Assembly (NCBI GenBank): GCA_034437715.1
Contig: DAOTTR010000161.1
Coordinates: forward strand, 1-64,000
Source of the DNA: JAHBVH01 sp034437715
GTDB lineage: Bacteria > Chloroflexota > Anaerolineae > Caldilineales > Caldilineaceae
Direction: 5' to 3'
DNA length: 64,000 nt
Both the position numbers and the translations under genes were made by a program. Positions 18,115 to 26,661 of the stretch are shown in pieces. Within the stretch, counting starts at the first letter, position 1; every line of letters starts with the position of its first letter. The notes beneath the pieces were generated by a model. That model saw nothing but the letters and a program-made list of their open reading frames with translations. It was not told where the DNA came from and made no database searches.

Positions 18115-19257
18115 CTAAGCCGTTGGTAAGCCCAATTCCTTGGCGTTGACAATACTGGGCGCGGCCTTAGGTGGATTGTCGCCTAGGAAGGGCAGAATGT
18201 TATTCTGATCCTGCCACACGGGATAGCCATTGAGGATGCCCGCCACGTTGCTGGCGGCCAAGGTCGCCATCCCTTCACGCGTCCAACCCGTGGCCGAAGC
18301 GATGTGGGGCACGATCACCACATTGGCCAACTCGGCCAGACCGGGCTTCATGGCCGGTTCATCTTCAAAGACATCCAACCCGGCGCGGAAATCGGGATGT
18401 TGTTGACAGTGGGCCACCAGCGCGGCTTCGTCGATTACCGGGCCGCGGCTGGCGTTGATCAGAATCGCGTTCTCTTTCATCAGGCCGAGTCGTTCCGTAT
18501 TCATCAGGTGATGGGTGGTCGCGTCGAGGACAGGATGTAGGCTAACAATATCAGCGACTTTCAACACATCCTCGACACTGGCCAGGCGCGTACAGGTGAC
18601 TGGCGCTTCGCCGTGGGCTTGGAGAAATTCGCTATAGTCTGCAATGTAGCTTTCGAGCGCTTTGCTTTGGTAGAGATCATAGTAGACCACATTCAACTTG
18701 AAGCCTTCGACCATCATGCGCGCATAGGCCGTGCCAATGCGCCCCGCGCCGATAACACCAACCGTGCTGCCTTTGAGCAAGTTGCCCAGAAAGAGCGTGG
18801 GCAGCCAGCCATGATAATGCCCAGCGCGCATAAAGGTATCGGCTTCGACCACGCGCCGCGCCGCCGAAACGGTGAGCGCCACAGCCATCTCGGCCGTCGT
18901 CTCGGTCAAAACGCCAGGTGTGTTGCCCACGGGAATACCATGACGCGTTGCTACATCCGTGTTGACATTGTTGTAGCCCACCGCATAGTTACTATAGGCT
19001 TGGCCGCCGGCGGCCGCCAGCGCGGCAAAGAGCGTTTCGTCCCAGGCTTCGGTCAACTGGCCGATCACGCCATCGCAGCGGTCGCCAATCGCCGTTTTGA
19101 TCTCGTCCACTGTGAGAATATCCGGCGATGTGCAGACTTCAACGCGGCAGTCGGCGACAGTTAAAATTCCCAGCCAGCGTTTGCCGGGTAATAACTTGGT
19201 CACAATTACCCGCTTGCTGCCATTGTGGTTATGAATTTGCCATTCTTTGCTACTCAT
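18115..19257 (-). CDS. Hydroxypyruvate reductase, HPR1-like
   Basis: A 380-residue D-2-hydroxyacid dehydrogenase that, from memory of the family, closely follows plant peroxisomal NADH-hydroxypyruvate reductase. Shared marks include CDGVIGQLTEAWDETLFAAL, NTPGVLTETTAEMAVAL, AGHYHGWLPTLFLGNLLKG, GVIGAGRIGTAYARMMVEGF, NASRGPVIDEAALV, GLDVFEDEPAMKPGLA and PHIASATGWTREGMATLA. It would convert hydroxypyruvate to D-glycerate (and glyoxylate to glycolate). The start is fixed by GAGGAGG 8 bases upstream; a possible 38-codon longer frame runs into a hairpin repeat and is rejected. Its neighbours are a second hydroxyacid dehydrogenase, an SDR and a class V aminotransferase, consistent with a glyoxylate/serine-type pathway. 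Confidence 0.92.
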   Translation of the reverse strand: MSSKEWQIHNHNGSKRVIVTKLLPGKRWLGILTVADCRVEVCTSPDILTVDEIKTAIGDRCDGVIGQLTEAWDETLFAALAAAGGQAYSNYAVGYNNVNTDVATRHGIPVGNTPGVLTETTAEMAVALTVSAARRVVEADTFMRAGHYHGWLPTLFLGNLLKGSTVGVIGAGRIGTAYARMMVEGFKLNVVYYDLYQSKALESYIADYSEFLQAHGEAPVTCTRLASVEDVLKVADIVSLHPVLDATTHHLMNTERLGLMKENAILINASRGPVIDEAALVAHCQQHPDFRAGLDVFEDEPAMKPGLAELANVVIVPHIASATGWTREGMATLAASNVAGILNGYPVWQDQNNILPFLGDNPPKAAPSIVNAKELGLPTA

Positions 19258-19300
19258 CAGACGCCTCCTCAATGCTCTCAATGCTAACGTGGTCGGAATG

Positions 19301-19399
19301 TAATTTATAGGACTTACGCAAGACGACCTAAACCTTCCTGGAAGCTTCAAGCTTCCAGGAAGGTGGCACACGAGTAGCTGCGCAAGTCCTAATTTATTT
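19301..19399. repeat. Nested hairpin repeat
   Basis: Inner 15-base arms CCTTCCTGGAAGCTT / AAGCTTCCAGGAAGG (19333-19363) are enclosed by outer arms TAGGACTTACGCA (19308-19320) and TGCGCAAGTCCTA (19379-19391), whose A/T-rich flanks also partly match. It lies between two minus-strand genes. Confidence 0.8.
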
Positions 19400-20687
19400 A
19401 GGTCAACTCAATCACCAGAGTAGTATTGCCTTGCGCCAAATCAAAGGCGACGACCGTTTCGGCGCCCTGGCGCAAAAAGGTGTCCGTGACGAGATCCCCT
19501 TGGCTTGACACTTGTGTTAGATCGCGCCCGTTCACGCGCACTCGTTGCAACGGCGCGCCGATGGCCAGGGTAAAATTTGCCGTGGGGAAATTTGTAGCGA
19601 CGTTCACCTGCCATTGGGTTGCCGAGTTGACGGTAACGCTGATATCGCTCAACTGGCGCGCCATCCAATAATGCCCAATTTCCGAAGTTTTCATCCAGCG
19701 CGTTTTGACGCCCGTGGGATCGTAGGCGTCCAACCGCCGCTTGACCGTTTTGAGCACCTCAAAGCCGACCTCGTCGCCGCCAAAGTAGAAGCCCGGCCAG
19801 TGACTGACCAACACACAGGGCAGTTCGCGTTCCAGGACAAGCGGCAGACAGCCGCCCTGCAAATCTTCGGTGATAAAGCGATCGGGGTCGCCCGCGTCGT
19901 AGCCCGTCCAACCGCCAAACCAGTCGTGGGTGCAGCCGATGATGCTGGCAATGGCAATGCCTTTGGCCTTGTCCACATGCCAGAGCGGGACATCGGGCCA
20001 GGCTTCGGGCGCGTCATGCACATGCAGGAAGTAGAAGGGGCGCGGATCCTGATTAACCGTTAGCGCGGCGTCCAACACGGCGCGGCTATAAGCTGCCTCT
20101 TGGCCTGAACCAAACGCGCCAGGGCTGGTGGCCCCTGCGCAGGGCAGACCGGCATCGGTGACAATGCGCATGGCCGTTGTAATGTACTCGCCCAGCGGCT
20201 CGACCGGCGGATTGACCCACTCGTATTGTTCCCACGCGTCGGTAAATTCCCAGCTTTGCAAATCGACCACATGGGTGTGGGTAAGCATCTCGCAGGTGAT
20301 ATCAAAGTTGGGACAGATGATCTCGCGCGTGGCGCGCATCCAGTCGTCATATTCGCGGCGCGGATAGTCGGGAAAGCCTTGATCAATGCGCGCCACCCCG
20401 GCGGGATAGGGCACCATGCTGAACTTGCCTTTAATGCCTTGCGCGCGACACCACTCGCCCCATTTGACAACAAAGGCTGCGGGAATCGTTTCTGGCACCC
20501 GATCCAACTTGTTGATATCGCCATCCCATTCTGGGCGTCTGGGATAGGCTGGATGGCGCGCGAGCCAGGCATGGCGCTGTTTGATCCAAAAGTGATTCAG
20601 GTTGATGACCGGGCAAGAGTCATCAACAATGAGCGCCAAGGGCACGCGCAGCAAGGGATTGCAAACGCGAACAGCAATGCTTTCCAT
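19398..20687 (-). CDS. Unknown protein with deacetylase-like start
   Basis: A 429-residue protein not assigned to a firm family. The beginning, LRVPLALIVDDSCPVINLNH, and the later DITCEMLTHTHVVDL resemble the Asp-Asp and His-x-x-x-His region of polysaccharide-deacetylase (NodB-like) barrels. The centre (residues 200-300, with FYFLHVHDAP and SHWPGFYFGG) fits a beta/alpha-barrel. The last 80 residues look like a beta-sandwich (LAIGAPLQRVRVNGRDL). A carbohydrate-active role is plausible, but no substrate can be named. No signal peptide is evident. It is probably transcribed with the SDR upstream and the reductases downstream. Confidence 0.55.
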   Translation of the reverse strand: MESIAVRVCNPLLRVPLALIVDDSCPVINLNHFWIKQRHAWLARHPAYPRRPEWDGDINKLDRVPETIPAAFVVKWGEWCRAQGIKGKFSMVPYPAGVARIDQGFPDYPRREYDDWMRATREIICPNFDITCEMLTHTHVVDLQSWEFTDAWEQYEWVNPPVEPLGEYITTAMRIVTDAGLPCAGATSPGAFGSGQEAAYSRAVLDAALTVNQDPRPFYFLHVHDAPEAWPDVPLWHVDKAKGIAIASIIGCTHDWFGGWTGYDAGDPDRFITEDLQGGCLPLVLERELPCVLVSHWPGFYFGGDEVGFEVLKTVKRRLDAYDPTGVKTRWMKTSEIGHYWMARQLSDISVTVNSATQWQVNVATNFPTANFTLAIGAPLQRVRVNGRDLTQVSSQGDLVTDTFLRQGAETVVAFDLAQGNTTLVIELT

Positions 20688-20710
20688 AAGGGTCTCCTCT
20701 CTAATTTATA

Positions 20711-20757
20711 GCAAGGCTCATCAGCCGTGACTACCGTCATGCACAGATGAGCCTCGC
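20711..20757. repeat. Intergenic inverted repeat
   Basis: GCAAGGCTCATC (20711-20722) faces GATGAGCCTCGC (20746-20757) between the SDR stop and the next minus-strand gene. It could form a transcript-end hairpin but has no U-tract. Confidence 0.5.
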
Positions 20758-20761
20758 CATT

Positions 20762-21592
20762 TTATGCCGGCCACAGTTGATTGCCCCCGTCCACACGCAG
20801 CACTTGGCCGGTGACATAGGACGAGGCTGGCGTGACAAAAAACTCGACAGCGCGCGCGATCTCAATCGAATGGCCATAGCGTTCGAGCGTATTCTGGGCC
20901 GTGCGTTGGGTTTCGTCGGTGGCGCGGCTGGCGAGAAAGCGCGGCGTCATGGTGGAGCCGGGCGCGACGACATTGACATAGACATTGTGTGGGCGCAACT
21001 GGGCGGCCAGACAGCGCGAATAATGATGAACTGCGGCCTTGGCCGTGCCATAGATCACGCCATGATCGCGCCCACCCGTGCCGCCCACACTGCCAATATT
21101 GACAATCCAGCCGGCTTTGCGTTCCAGCATGGCCGGAGCGACCGCGCGGCAACAGAGCAGGCATGTCATCAAGTTGCGATCTAGCACGCTTCGAATATCG
21201 TCCAAATTAATAAATAGGGCATCGTTGGAGCGTGGCTTGCCCGCATTTTCACCCATTGTGCCTTGCGCGCCAATGTCGCCACCGGCACAGTTCACCAAAA
21301 TATCGATCTGGCCAAAGCGTTGGACAATCTGTGCAACCAAATTCTGCACAGTTGTCTCGTCGGTCAGATCGCCGGCGACTGCTAAGATATCGCGATCGTA
21401 CTTTTGGGCAATTTCTTGGGCAACCGCGTCCAACGAATCGGCCTCGTTAAAGGCGCGTGTCGAGTGGGAACTGGTGCCATGAATCGCCACGCGTGCGCCC
21501 AGGCTCGCCAGGTGATCGGCGATCACACGGCCAATGCCGCGCGAAGAGCCAGTCACCCAAGCTATTTTGTCGTGTAAGGGTTGATTGCTCAT
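20762..21592 (-). CDS. Short-chain dehydrogenase/reductase (SDR)
   Basis: A 276-residue classical SDR. The cofactor motif is TGSSRGIG (14-21), followed by NCAGG (101-105), Ser168 in NIGSVGG and the catalytic YGTAK pair (Tyr181, Lys185). The C-terminal VTGQVLRVDGG is typical of the 3-oxoacyl-ACP-reductase-like group. The substrate is unknown; its neighbours suggest oxidation or reduction of a small hydroxyacid or sugar acid. The start MSNQPLHDK is preferred (GGGAAG just upstream); a frame continuing 97 codons further upstream runs through repeat DNA and is not coding. Confidence 0.88.
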   Translation of the reverse strand: MSNQPLHDKIAWVTGSSRGIGRVIADHLASLGARVAIHGTSSHSTRAFNEADSLDAVAQEIAQKYDRDILAVAGDLTDETTVQNLVAQIVQRFGQIDILVNCAGGDIGAQGTMGENAGKPRSNDALFINLDDIRSVLDRNLMTCLLCCRAVAPAMLERKAGWIVNIGSVGGTGGRDHGVIYGTAKAAVHHYSRCLAAQLRPHNVYVNVVAPGSTMTPRFLASRATDETQRTAQNTLERYGHSIEIARAVEFFVTPASSYVTGQVLRVDGGNQLWPA

Positions 21593-21676
21593 GCGCTTCC
21601 CGTTCTGGTTGGGTTTGGTTGTGTGACACAGAAGATAAATGGAAATTAATGAACCAAAAGTTACGCCGCCGTTTGC

Positions 21677-21814
21677 GTAGGTCACGTTTGCACCGTGACA
21701 ATCTGCCCAAACCCGCCGCACTGCCCGCGCCAAACCTTGCGCGATGACGCTTGTGCGGTTACAAAGCAGCTGGTTTGCATGGAACGACTCTGTCACGTTA
21801 CAAACGTGACCTAC
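21677..21814. repeat. GTAGGT-type hairpin repeat, copy 2
   Basis: 24-base arms at 21677-21700 and 21791-21814 are reverse complements with two or three mismatches. They follow the scaffold of the hairpin at 98-164, but the internal stem is CACG/CGTG rather than GCGG/CCGC. Between the arms lies a GTGCGGTTACAAA fragment carrying the other stem type. Confidence 0.65.
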
Positions 21815-21881
21815 AACTTCAGCTCCGTTCACGGGGCATTGTTCCCTAGCCCTGTTGGCTTTAGCCCAGGGCGGACAATAC

Positions 21882-22044
21882 AAAGACTAAGGGGCTTTCA
21901 AAGCAATAAGTATCCAGCGCTTGCCCAACAAAATCATGCGTAGGGGCGGCCGCGCGGCCGCCCCGCGTTTGGCTCGCTGCGAACGGGCGGCTGCAAGCCG
22001 CCCCTACTGGATACTTGATTCTTTTCTACTGTCCTAAAGTCTTT
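21882..22044. repeat. ~160-bp AAAGACT-ended repeat, copy 1
   Basis: It begins AAAGACTAAGG and ends CCTAAAGTCTTT, with GGATCC/TATCC-containing subterminal arms and a GC-rich core (GTAGGGGCGGC ... GCCGCCCCTAC). Near-identical units lie at about 46450-46602 and at 59459-59619. No coding capacity. Together with GTAGGT copy 2 this explains the 460-bp interval 21593-22052. Confidence 0.85.
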
Positions 22045-22052
22045 ACGACGGG

Positions 22053-23246
22053 CTATTCTTCGGTTTGGCATGCCAGGACATGCGTCGTTGCGGCTTCGAC
22101 AAAAGCATCGAGTTCATCTTGTGAGGTGTAAATTTGCACCGACAGGCGGGCAATCTTGACCTCGTTCCACTCGATCAGCGGCATCTCGATCTGGTAGTGC
22201 TCGCGGAAGACTTCGCCCAGTTTTGCCATGTCGGTCTTGTCGGGCAGGCGGATCGGGCAGAGCTGGCTGAACCACGCAAAGCTTTCGGGACAGATGGCCT
22301 CGGTGCCAAAGGAGTGCTCGACGATATGTTTGGTATCCAGCGCCATGGCATAGCAGCGCTCGCGCACGCCCACCCAATCGTGCGCTTCCATATAGTCAAT
22401 CGCAGCGGGTACACTCAGAAAACCAGCAAAGTCGCGCGTGCCATATTGCTCGATATAATCGACCAGTGGACTTTCTGACTTTTTGTCTGGAAACCAGCCG
22501 TGGCCGACGATCAGGGGTTCAATCATGTATTGCACTTCTGGCCGCACATAGACGAACGCCGTGCCTTTGGGTGCGCACATCCACTTGTGACAGTTGCCGG
22601 TGTAAAAATCGGCATCCAACTCATCCAGATAAAGTTCACGCTGACCGGGCACATGGGCACCGTCGATCACAGTCAAAATACCCGCGGCGCGGGCGCGGCT
22701 ACAGATCTCGGTAAGCGGAAAGGTCAGCGCGGTGGGCGACGTGGTGTGGCTGAGATAGATCACCCGCGTCCGCGGTGTCACACCAGCCCACAGTTGATCA
22801 ATAAAATCTGCGTCAGAATGCAGGGGCAAGTTGATCGGATGATTAATATAGACAGCGCCAGTCTTGCTACAGTTGAATTGCCATGCATGGTTGCACGCGC
22901 CATATTCGTGATTGGTGGTCAAAATTTCATCGCCGGGTTGGAGCACACTGCGCAAGGCATGGGTGGCCACATTCACCCCCATGGTCGCGTTGGTGACAAA
23001 CCCCAGGCGACTTTCGTCGGTGTGTAAATAGGTGGCGAGCTTGGTGCGCGCGGCTGTCATATTTTCGCGCGATGCGTTCATGTAGCCGCCGGGATGATTC
23101 TCTAGGTCGCGTTGCCATTGTTGATACACATCGAAGACTGGCTTGGGGCACGCGCCAAAAGAGCCGTTGTTGAGGAGACGCCAGTCACGGCGTAGGAGAA
23201 AGTCATCGCGCACAGAGGGTGCTGTTGGTGTGTTGGACATAATCAT
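22053..23246 (-). CDS. Class V PLP aminotransferase (isopenicillin-N-epimerase-like)
   Basis: A 397-residue fold-type I PLP enzyme of the aminotransferase class V/CsdA group. NNGSFGACP (26-34) is the N-terminal loop, IDGAHVPG holds Asp195 and His198, and TGNCHKWMCAPKG holds the Schiff-base Lys221. Relatives include isopenicillin N epimerase, cysteine desulfurases and ergothioneine C-S lyases. The conserved Cys loop of desulfurases is not obvious, so epimerase, lyase or aminotransferase activity is more likely. Start ATG 23246 or, two codons later, ATG 23240. It is the first gene of the 17-23 kb minus-strand metabolic block. Confidence 0.85.
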   Translation of the reverse strand: MIMSNTPTAPSVRDDFLLRRDWRLLNNGSFGACPKPVFDVYQQWQRDLENHPGGYMNASRENMTAARTKLATYLHTDESRLGFVTNATMGVNVATHALRSVLQPGDEILTTNHEYGACNHAWQFNCSKTGAVYINHPINLPLHSDADFIDQLWAGVTPRTRVIYLSHTTSPTALTFPLTEICSRARAAGILTVIDGAHVPGQRELYLDELDADFYTGNCHKWMCAPKGTAFVYVRPEVQYMIEPLIVGHGWFPDKKSESPLVDYIEQYGTRDFAGFLSVPAAIDYMEAHDWVGVRERCYAMALDTKHIVEHSFGTEAICPESFAWFSQLCPIRLPDKTDMAKLGEVFREHYQIEMPLIEWNEVKIARLSVQIYTSQDELDAFVEAATTHVLACQTEE

Positions 23247-23391
23247 CCGTCTAGTGATTGGGTTAGTCTAAAAATTGTTGCACGGGGCTACAATGCAACT
23301 GATTGGTCGTCTTACTAGTGCATATAGTACTCGTTCTCTGACAGATATGCAAAAGGCGAGAAACATCCTGCATGCTGACAGGCCTGGCACC

Positions 23392-23420
23392 TTGGCTATC
23401 TGGTAGAAATCGGCTATACT
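23392..23420 (+). promoter_or_regulatory. Candidate promoter of the enoyl-CoA hydratase gene
   Basis: TTGGCT (23392-23397), a 17-bp spacer and TATACT (23415-23420) lie about 95 bases before the start at 23516. Confidence 0.45.
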
Positions 23421-23515
23421 CAACCAGTGTACGGACGAAAACGTAAGTGCAAACGTGAACAAATTGGCCCGCGCCGCGCTTGCTACGCATTTGCTGATCT
23501 TTCAGGGGTAATTTT

Positions 23516-24289
23516 ATGCAGACTCATATCAATTTTAAGCGCCAGAAAGATCTTGTTACGCTGACCTTTGCTAGCGAGGATGCGCGCAAACCACCAACCC
23601 TCGATATGGATGTATTGGACCGTTTATCGGACGTGCTGGAGCGCATTGCCGAAGACCATGAAGAGTTACGCGCCGTTGTTTTGCGTAGTAATTCGGAAAA
23701 ATATTTTGTCGCTGGGGTCAACGTTACTGCCTTGCGCGAGTTGGACGAAGAAAGCATTGTCGCTTGGGTGCAGCGCGGGCATGAAGTTTTTAACGCACTG
23801 ACCGAGTTGCCGCTGCCTGTAATTGCCTGGGTTGAAGGCGCGGCATTGGGCGGCGGCTTAGAACTGGCGCTGGCATGCGACTTGATCCTGGCGACCGATA
23901 ACGCCAAGTTGGGGCAACCAGAAGCCAAACTGGGTATGGTCTCTGGCTGGGGTGGCAGTTATCGCCTGCCGCGCCGCGTCGGGTTGGCCAAAGCCAAAGA
24001 GATGTTTTTCACGGGCAGCGTGCTCGACGCGCGCACCGCCTATGATTTTGGGCTGGTCGATTTTGTGGGTATCCGTGAGGCCGTACAGAAATATCTGGAC
24101 GAGCTTTTGATCGGCATTCGCAGTTGCAGCCCCTTGGCCGTCGCCCAGATGAAGCTGTTGCTGGACGATAGCCTGGATACGACGATTGATGAAAATGGCC
24201 TGGCCGAAGCCAGCGCCGCCATCCGCTGTATGAAAAGCGCAAATACCCAGCAACGGATTGCCGATTACCTGGAAAATGGCCAGCCGTAG
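23516..24289 (+). CDS. Enoyl-CoA hydratase/isomerase family protein
   Basis: A 257-residue crotonase-fold protein acting on a CoA thioester. The oxyanion-hole segments are KYFVAGVNVTAL and WVEGAALGGGLELALACD. The Glu in GQPEAKLGMVSGWGG occupies the position of the catalytic Glu of hydratases, but the second catalytic Glu is not clear, so isomerase or another crotonase reaction is possible. AGGGGT precedes the ATG. A single-gene unit, divergent from the aminotransferase. Confidence 0.87.
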   Translation: MQTHINFKRQKDLVTLTFASEDARKPPTLDMDVLDRLSDVLERIAEDHEELRAVVLRSNSEKYFVAGVNVTALRELDEESIVAWVQRGHEVFNALTELPLPVIAWVEGAALGGGLELALACDLILATDNAKLGQPEAKLGMVSGWGGSYRLPRRVGLAKAKEMFFTGSVLDARTAYDFGLVDFVGIREAVQKYLDELLIGIRSCSPLAVAQMKLLLDDSLDTTIDENGLAEASAAIRCMKSANTQQRIADYLENGQP

Positions 24290-24532
24290 CCTCGCTTCCC
24301 GCTTTGCTCTTCGCTATGCTGCCACCGCACTGCCAGATTTCTGCCACTGCCCTGCCCAAAAACTGACCAGACCAGCCCAAAAATCCTGTCTTTGGCGGAC
24401 TGTTTTGGCCTGAATTTTCTGCTATACTAATAGACAAACTCTGTAAAAGTCAACCCAATAAGCCCGTTACTACACCAGAAAATATGGATGACTTTGAAGG
24501 GTTTTATCTATAAGGGAAATCTACAATCAGCA

Positions 24533-25573
24533 ATGAGCGAAAGAAATAAAGATGAACCCATGAATACTGAACTTTCTGAATTACAAGCAACTCCAAGCCG
24601 CTTGCGCCGCTTGGCCCAACTTGGCTATCTAGATCGCAAGGCGCTAGAACAGGGTCTGCGCCTGACCGGTGCTGTCCCGGATCGGCGCGGCTGGGCGCGC
24701 TTTTTGGATTATGCCTTGCTGACGCTGGGCGCGCTCTTTTTGATGGCGGGCCTCTTTTTCTTTGTGGCCTACAATTGGGAAGATCTACCACGCTTTGCGC
24801 GCTTTGGCGTGCTGGAGGCCGCTATTCTGGTGATGGTGCTTATTGCCCACTGGGTCGGACTGAATAAGTTAGGCGGCAAAATTGCGTTGACCGTGGCGGC
24901 CCTGCTTGTTGGCGCGCTGTTGGCGGTCTTTGGCCAGGAATATCAGACAGGTGCCGACTCGTACACGCTCTTTGGCAACTGGGCGCTGTTGATTCTGGGA
25001 TGGGTGATCATCAGCAAATTTGATGTTTTGTGGGCTGTGCTGTGGGGCTTGCTCAATCTCACCCTCTTTTTCTTCTGGAATCAAGTGTTGCCGACCGATC
25101 AATATCCCCAGCCAGAGTCGCTTTTCTTGCTCAATGCGGTGGCCTTGGTCGTCTGGGAAGTGCTGGCAAACCGTTGCGCTTGGTGGAAACAGCGCTGGCT
25201 CAATCGGCTCACCCTCATCGTCGCCTTTGGCTGTATTCTCTGGCCAACATTGTGGGCAATTCTTGAACTGTATGATGCCTATTTTGGTAATTATATGGAC
25301 TTGCCCCCAATTCATCGCTTCGCCCCGCTGATCTACGCACTCTTTGTGCTGGCGGTCGCCTATTTCTATAGCCGTTGGCAGCGCGATCTCTTTATGTTGA
25401 CGATGGCCATGTTTAGCCTGATCGTGGTCTTGACAACCTTGATTGGCCGTCCGTTGGTTGAATTTGACGAGACCGTTGCGTTCTTTCTACTCGGCTTTGC
25501 GATAATTATCCAAGCTTGGCTGGCCGTCTCGATCTTACGCCGAATTTCACAGCGCTGGGAGGCAAGCGAATGA
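24533..25573 (+). CDS. DUF2157 membrane protein
   Basis: A polytopic membrane protein, about 346 residues. The cytoplasmic N-terminus (SRLRRLAQLGYLDRKALEQG) is followed by the DUF2157 signature around WARFLDYALLTLGALFLMAG and about ten hydrophobic helices. It is the first gene of a three-gene set (DUF2157, DUF4401, GDYXXLXY) found together in many bacteria; the function is unknown, with an envelope role likely. The start is uncertain: ATG 24488, 24533 and 24560 are all in frame without a strong ribosome site. An extended -10 (TGCTATACT, 24420-24428) lies upstream. Its stop overlaps the next start (ATGA). Confidence 0.82.
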   Translation: MSERNKDEPMNTELSELQATPSRLRRLAQLGYLDRKALEQGLRLTGAVPDRRGWARFLDYALLTLGALFLMAGLFFFVAYNWEDLPRFARFGVLEAAILVMVLIAHWVGLNKLGGKIALTVAALLVGALLAVFGQEYQTGADSYTLFGNWALLILGWVIISKFDVLWAVLWGLLNLTLFFFWNQVLPTDQYPQPESLFLLNAVALVVWEVLANRCAWWKQRWLNRLTLIVAFGCILWPTLWAILELYDAYFGNYMDLPPIHRFAPLIYALFVLAVAYFYSRWQRDLFMLTMAMFSLIVVLTTLIGRPLVEFDETVAFFLLGFAIIIQAWLAVSILRRISQRWEASE

Positions 25574-26649
25574 GTACGACACCCTTACGCCTGGGCGAGT
25601 TGCTGGATCAACTGGCTGCGCAAAATCTAACGCCGTCGCCCAGTGAACGTCCGCTGCCGGAAGGACTTTCAGGCAGCAATGATGCCGAATCTTCGCCTTG
25701 GTATATTAAGGCACTGGTTGGGATTGCCGCCTGGATCGCGGCGCTTTTCTTGGGCTCCTTCCTGGGGATTGCTGGGTTTATTGATTCAAGTGAATCCATG
25801 CTGATCTGCGGCGCGGTCCTGACTGTGCTCGCGATTGTCTTGAAGCGCCTGTTGCGCCATTCGATCTTCTGGGGGCAACTGGCCTTTGCCGCGATTCTGG
25901 CGGGCCAAGGCTTGCTCATTGGCGGTTTTGGCTGGCAGCAATCCGATGTCACCATGATTTCGCTCTTTGTGATCGGCCTGGAAGTGCTGATCTTTCTGCT
26001 CTACCCCGATACGTTGCAGCGTATGCTCTCCGTGCTGGCCATTGTTGGGGCGATCGGCGCGATTTTATACGAGCAGGAACTACAGATGTGGATCCACGGC
26101 TTGAACACCTTGCTCGCACTTTTGGCTGTGATCGTCTGGCAACAAGAGTTTCGTCTGCTGGCCAGTCGCTGGTCACCTTTCCGTGCGCCATTGGCCTATG
26201 GGCTGCCGCTGTCGCTCTTTGGTCTCTGTCTGCTTTCCTTGATTAGCTTTTACGAGGCAACCGATTGGTGGCTGTCGGCTGCCGGATTGGCGCTTGTGCT
26301 GCTGTATCTGGCCTATCAAATTCTGCGCGAACTGGATCGACCTCTGTTCAGTGCGATGGGGCTGTGGGCGGTGGGTACTGTGGCGCTCTTGTTGATCCCA
26401 GCCTACGCAACGCCGGGCATTCTTGCAGCTGTGATCGTGCTGTTGCTTGGCTACTGGCGTGCCAATACATTGCTCATGGGGCTGGCGACTGTTTTCCTGC
26501 TCTTTTTCCTGAGCGCCTACTACTATAATCTGGAGATCACGCTGCTCAACAAGTCTTATATTCTGTTGGGGACGGGGGCTGTATTGCTGGTGGTGCGCTT
26601 GCTATTTCATCGGCTGATTGGCGAACGCGACATGATGGTGGATGAATAA
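25570..26649 (+). CDS. DUF4401 membrane protein
   Basis: A 359-residue polytopic membrane protein with about ten transmembrane helices and the WYIKALVGIAAWIAALFLGS start of DUF4401. The ATG at 25570 overlaps the stop of the DUF2157 gene, so translation is coupled. It is the partner of the DUF2157 and GDYXXLXY proteins; the three probably form one membrane complex of unknown task. Confidence 0.82.
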   Translation: MSTTPLRLGELLDQLAAQNLTPSPSERPLPEGLSGSNDAESSPWYIKALVGIAAWIAALFLGSFLGIAGFIDSSESMLICGAVLTVLAIVLKRLLRHSIFWGQLAFAAILAGQGLLIGGFGWQQSDVTMISLFVIGLEVLIFLLYPDTLQRMLSVLAIVGAIGAILYEQELQMWIHGLNTLLALLAVIVWQQEFRLLASRWSPFRAPLAYGLPLSLFGLCLLSLISFYEATDWWLSAAGLALVLLYLAYQILRELDRPLFSAMGLWAVGTVALLLIPAYATPGILAAVIVLLLGYWRANTLLMGLATVFLLFFLSAYYYNLEITLLNKSYILLGTGAVLLVVRLLFHRLIGERDMMVDE

Positions 26650-26661
26650 AGGATCTTTGTG

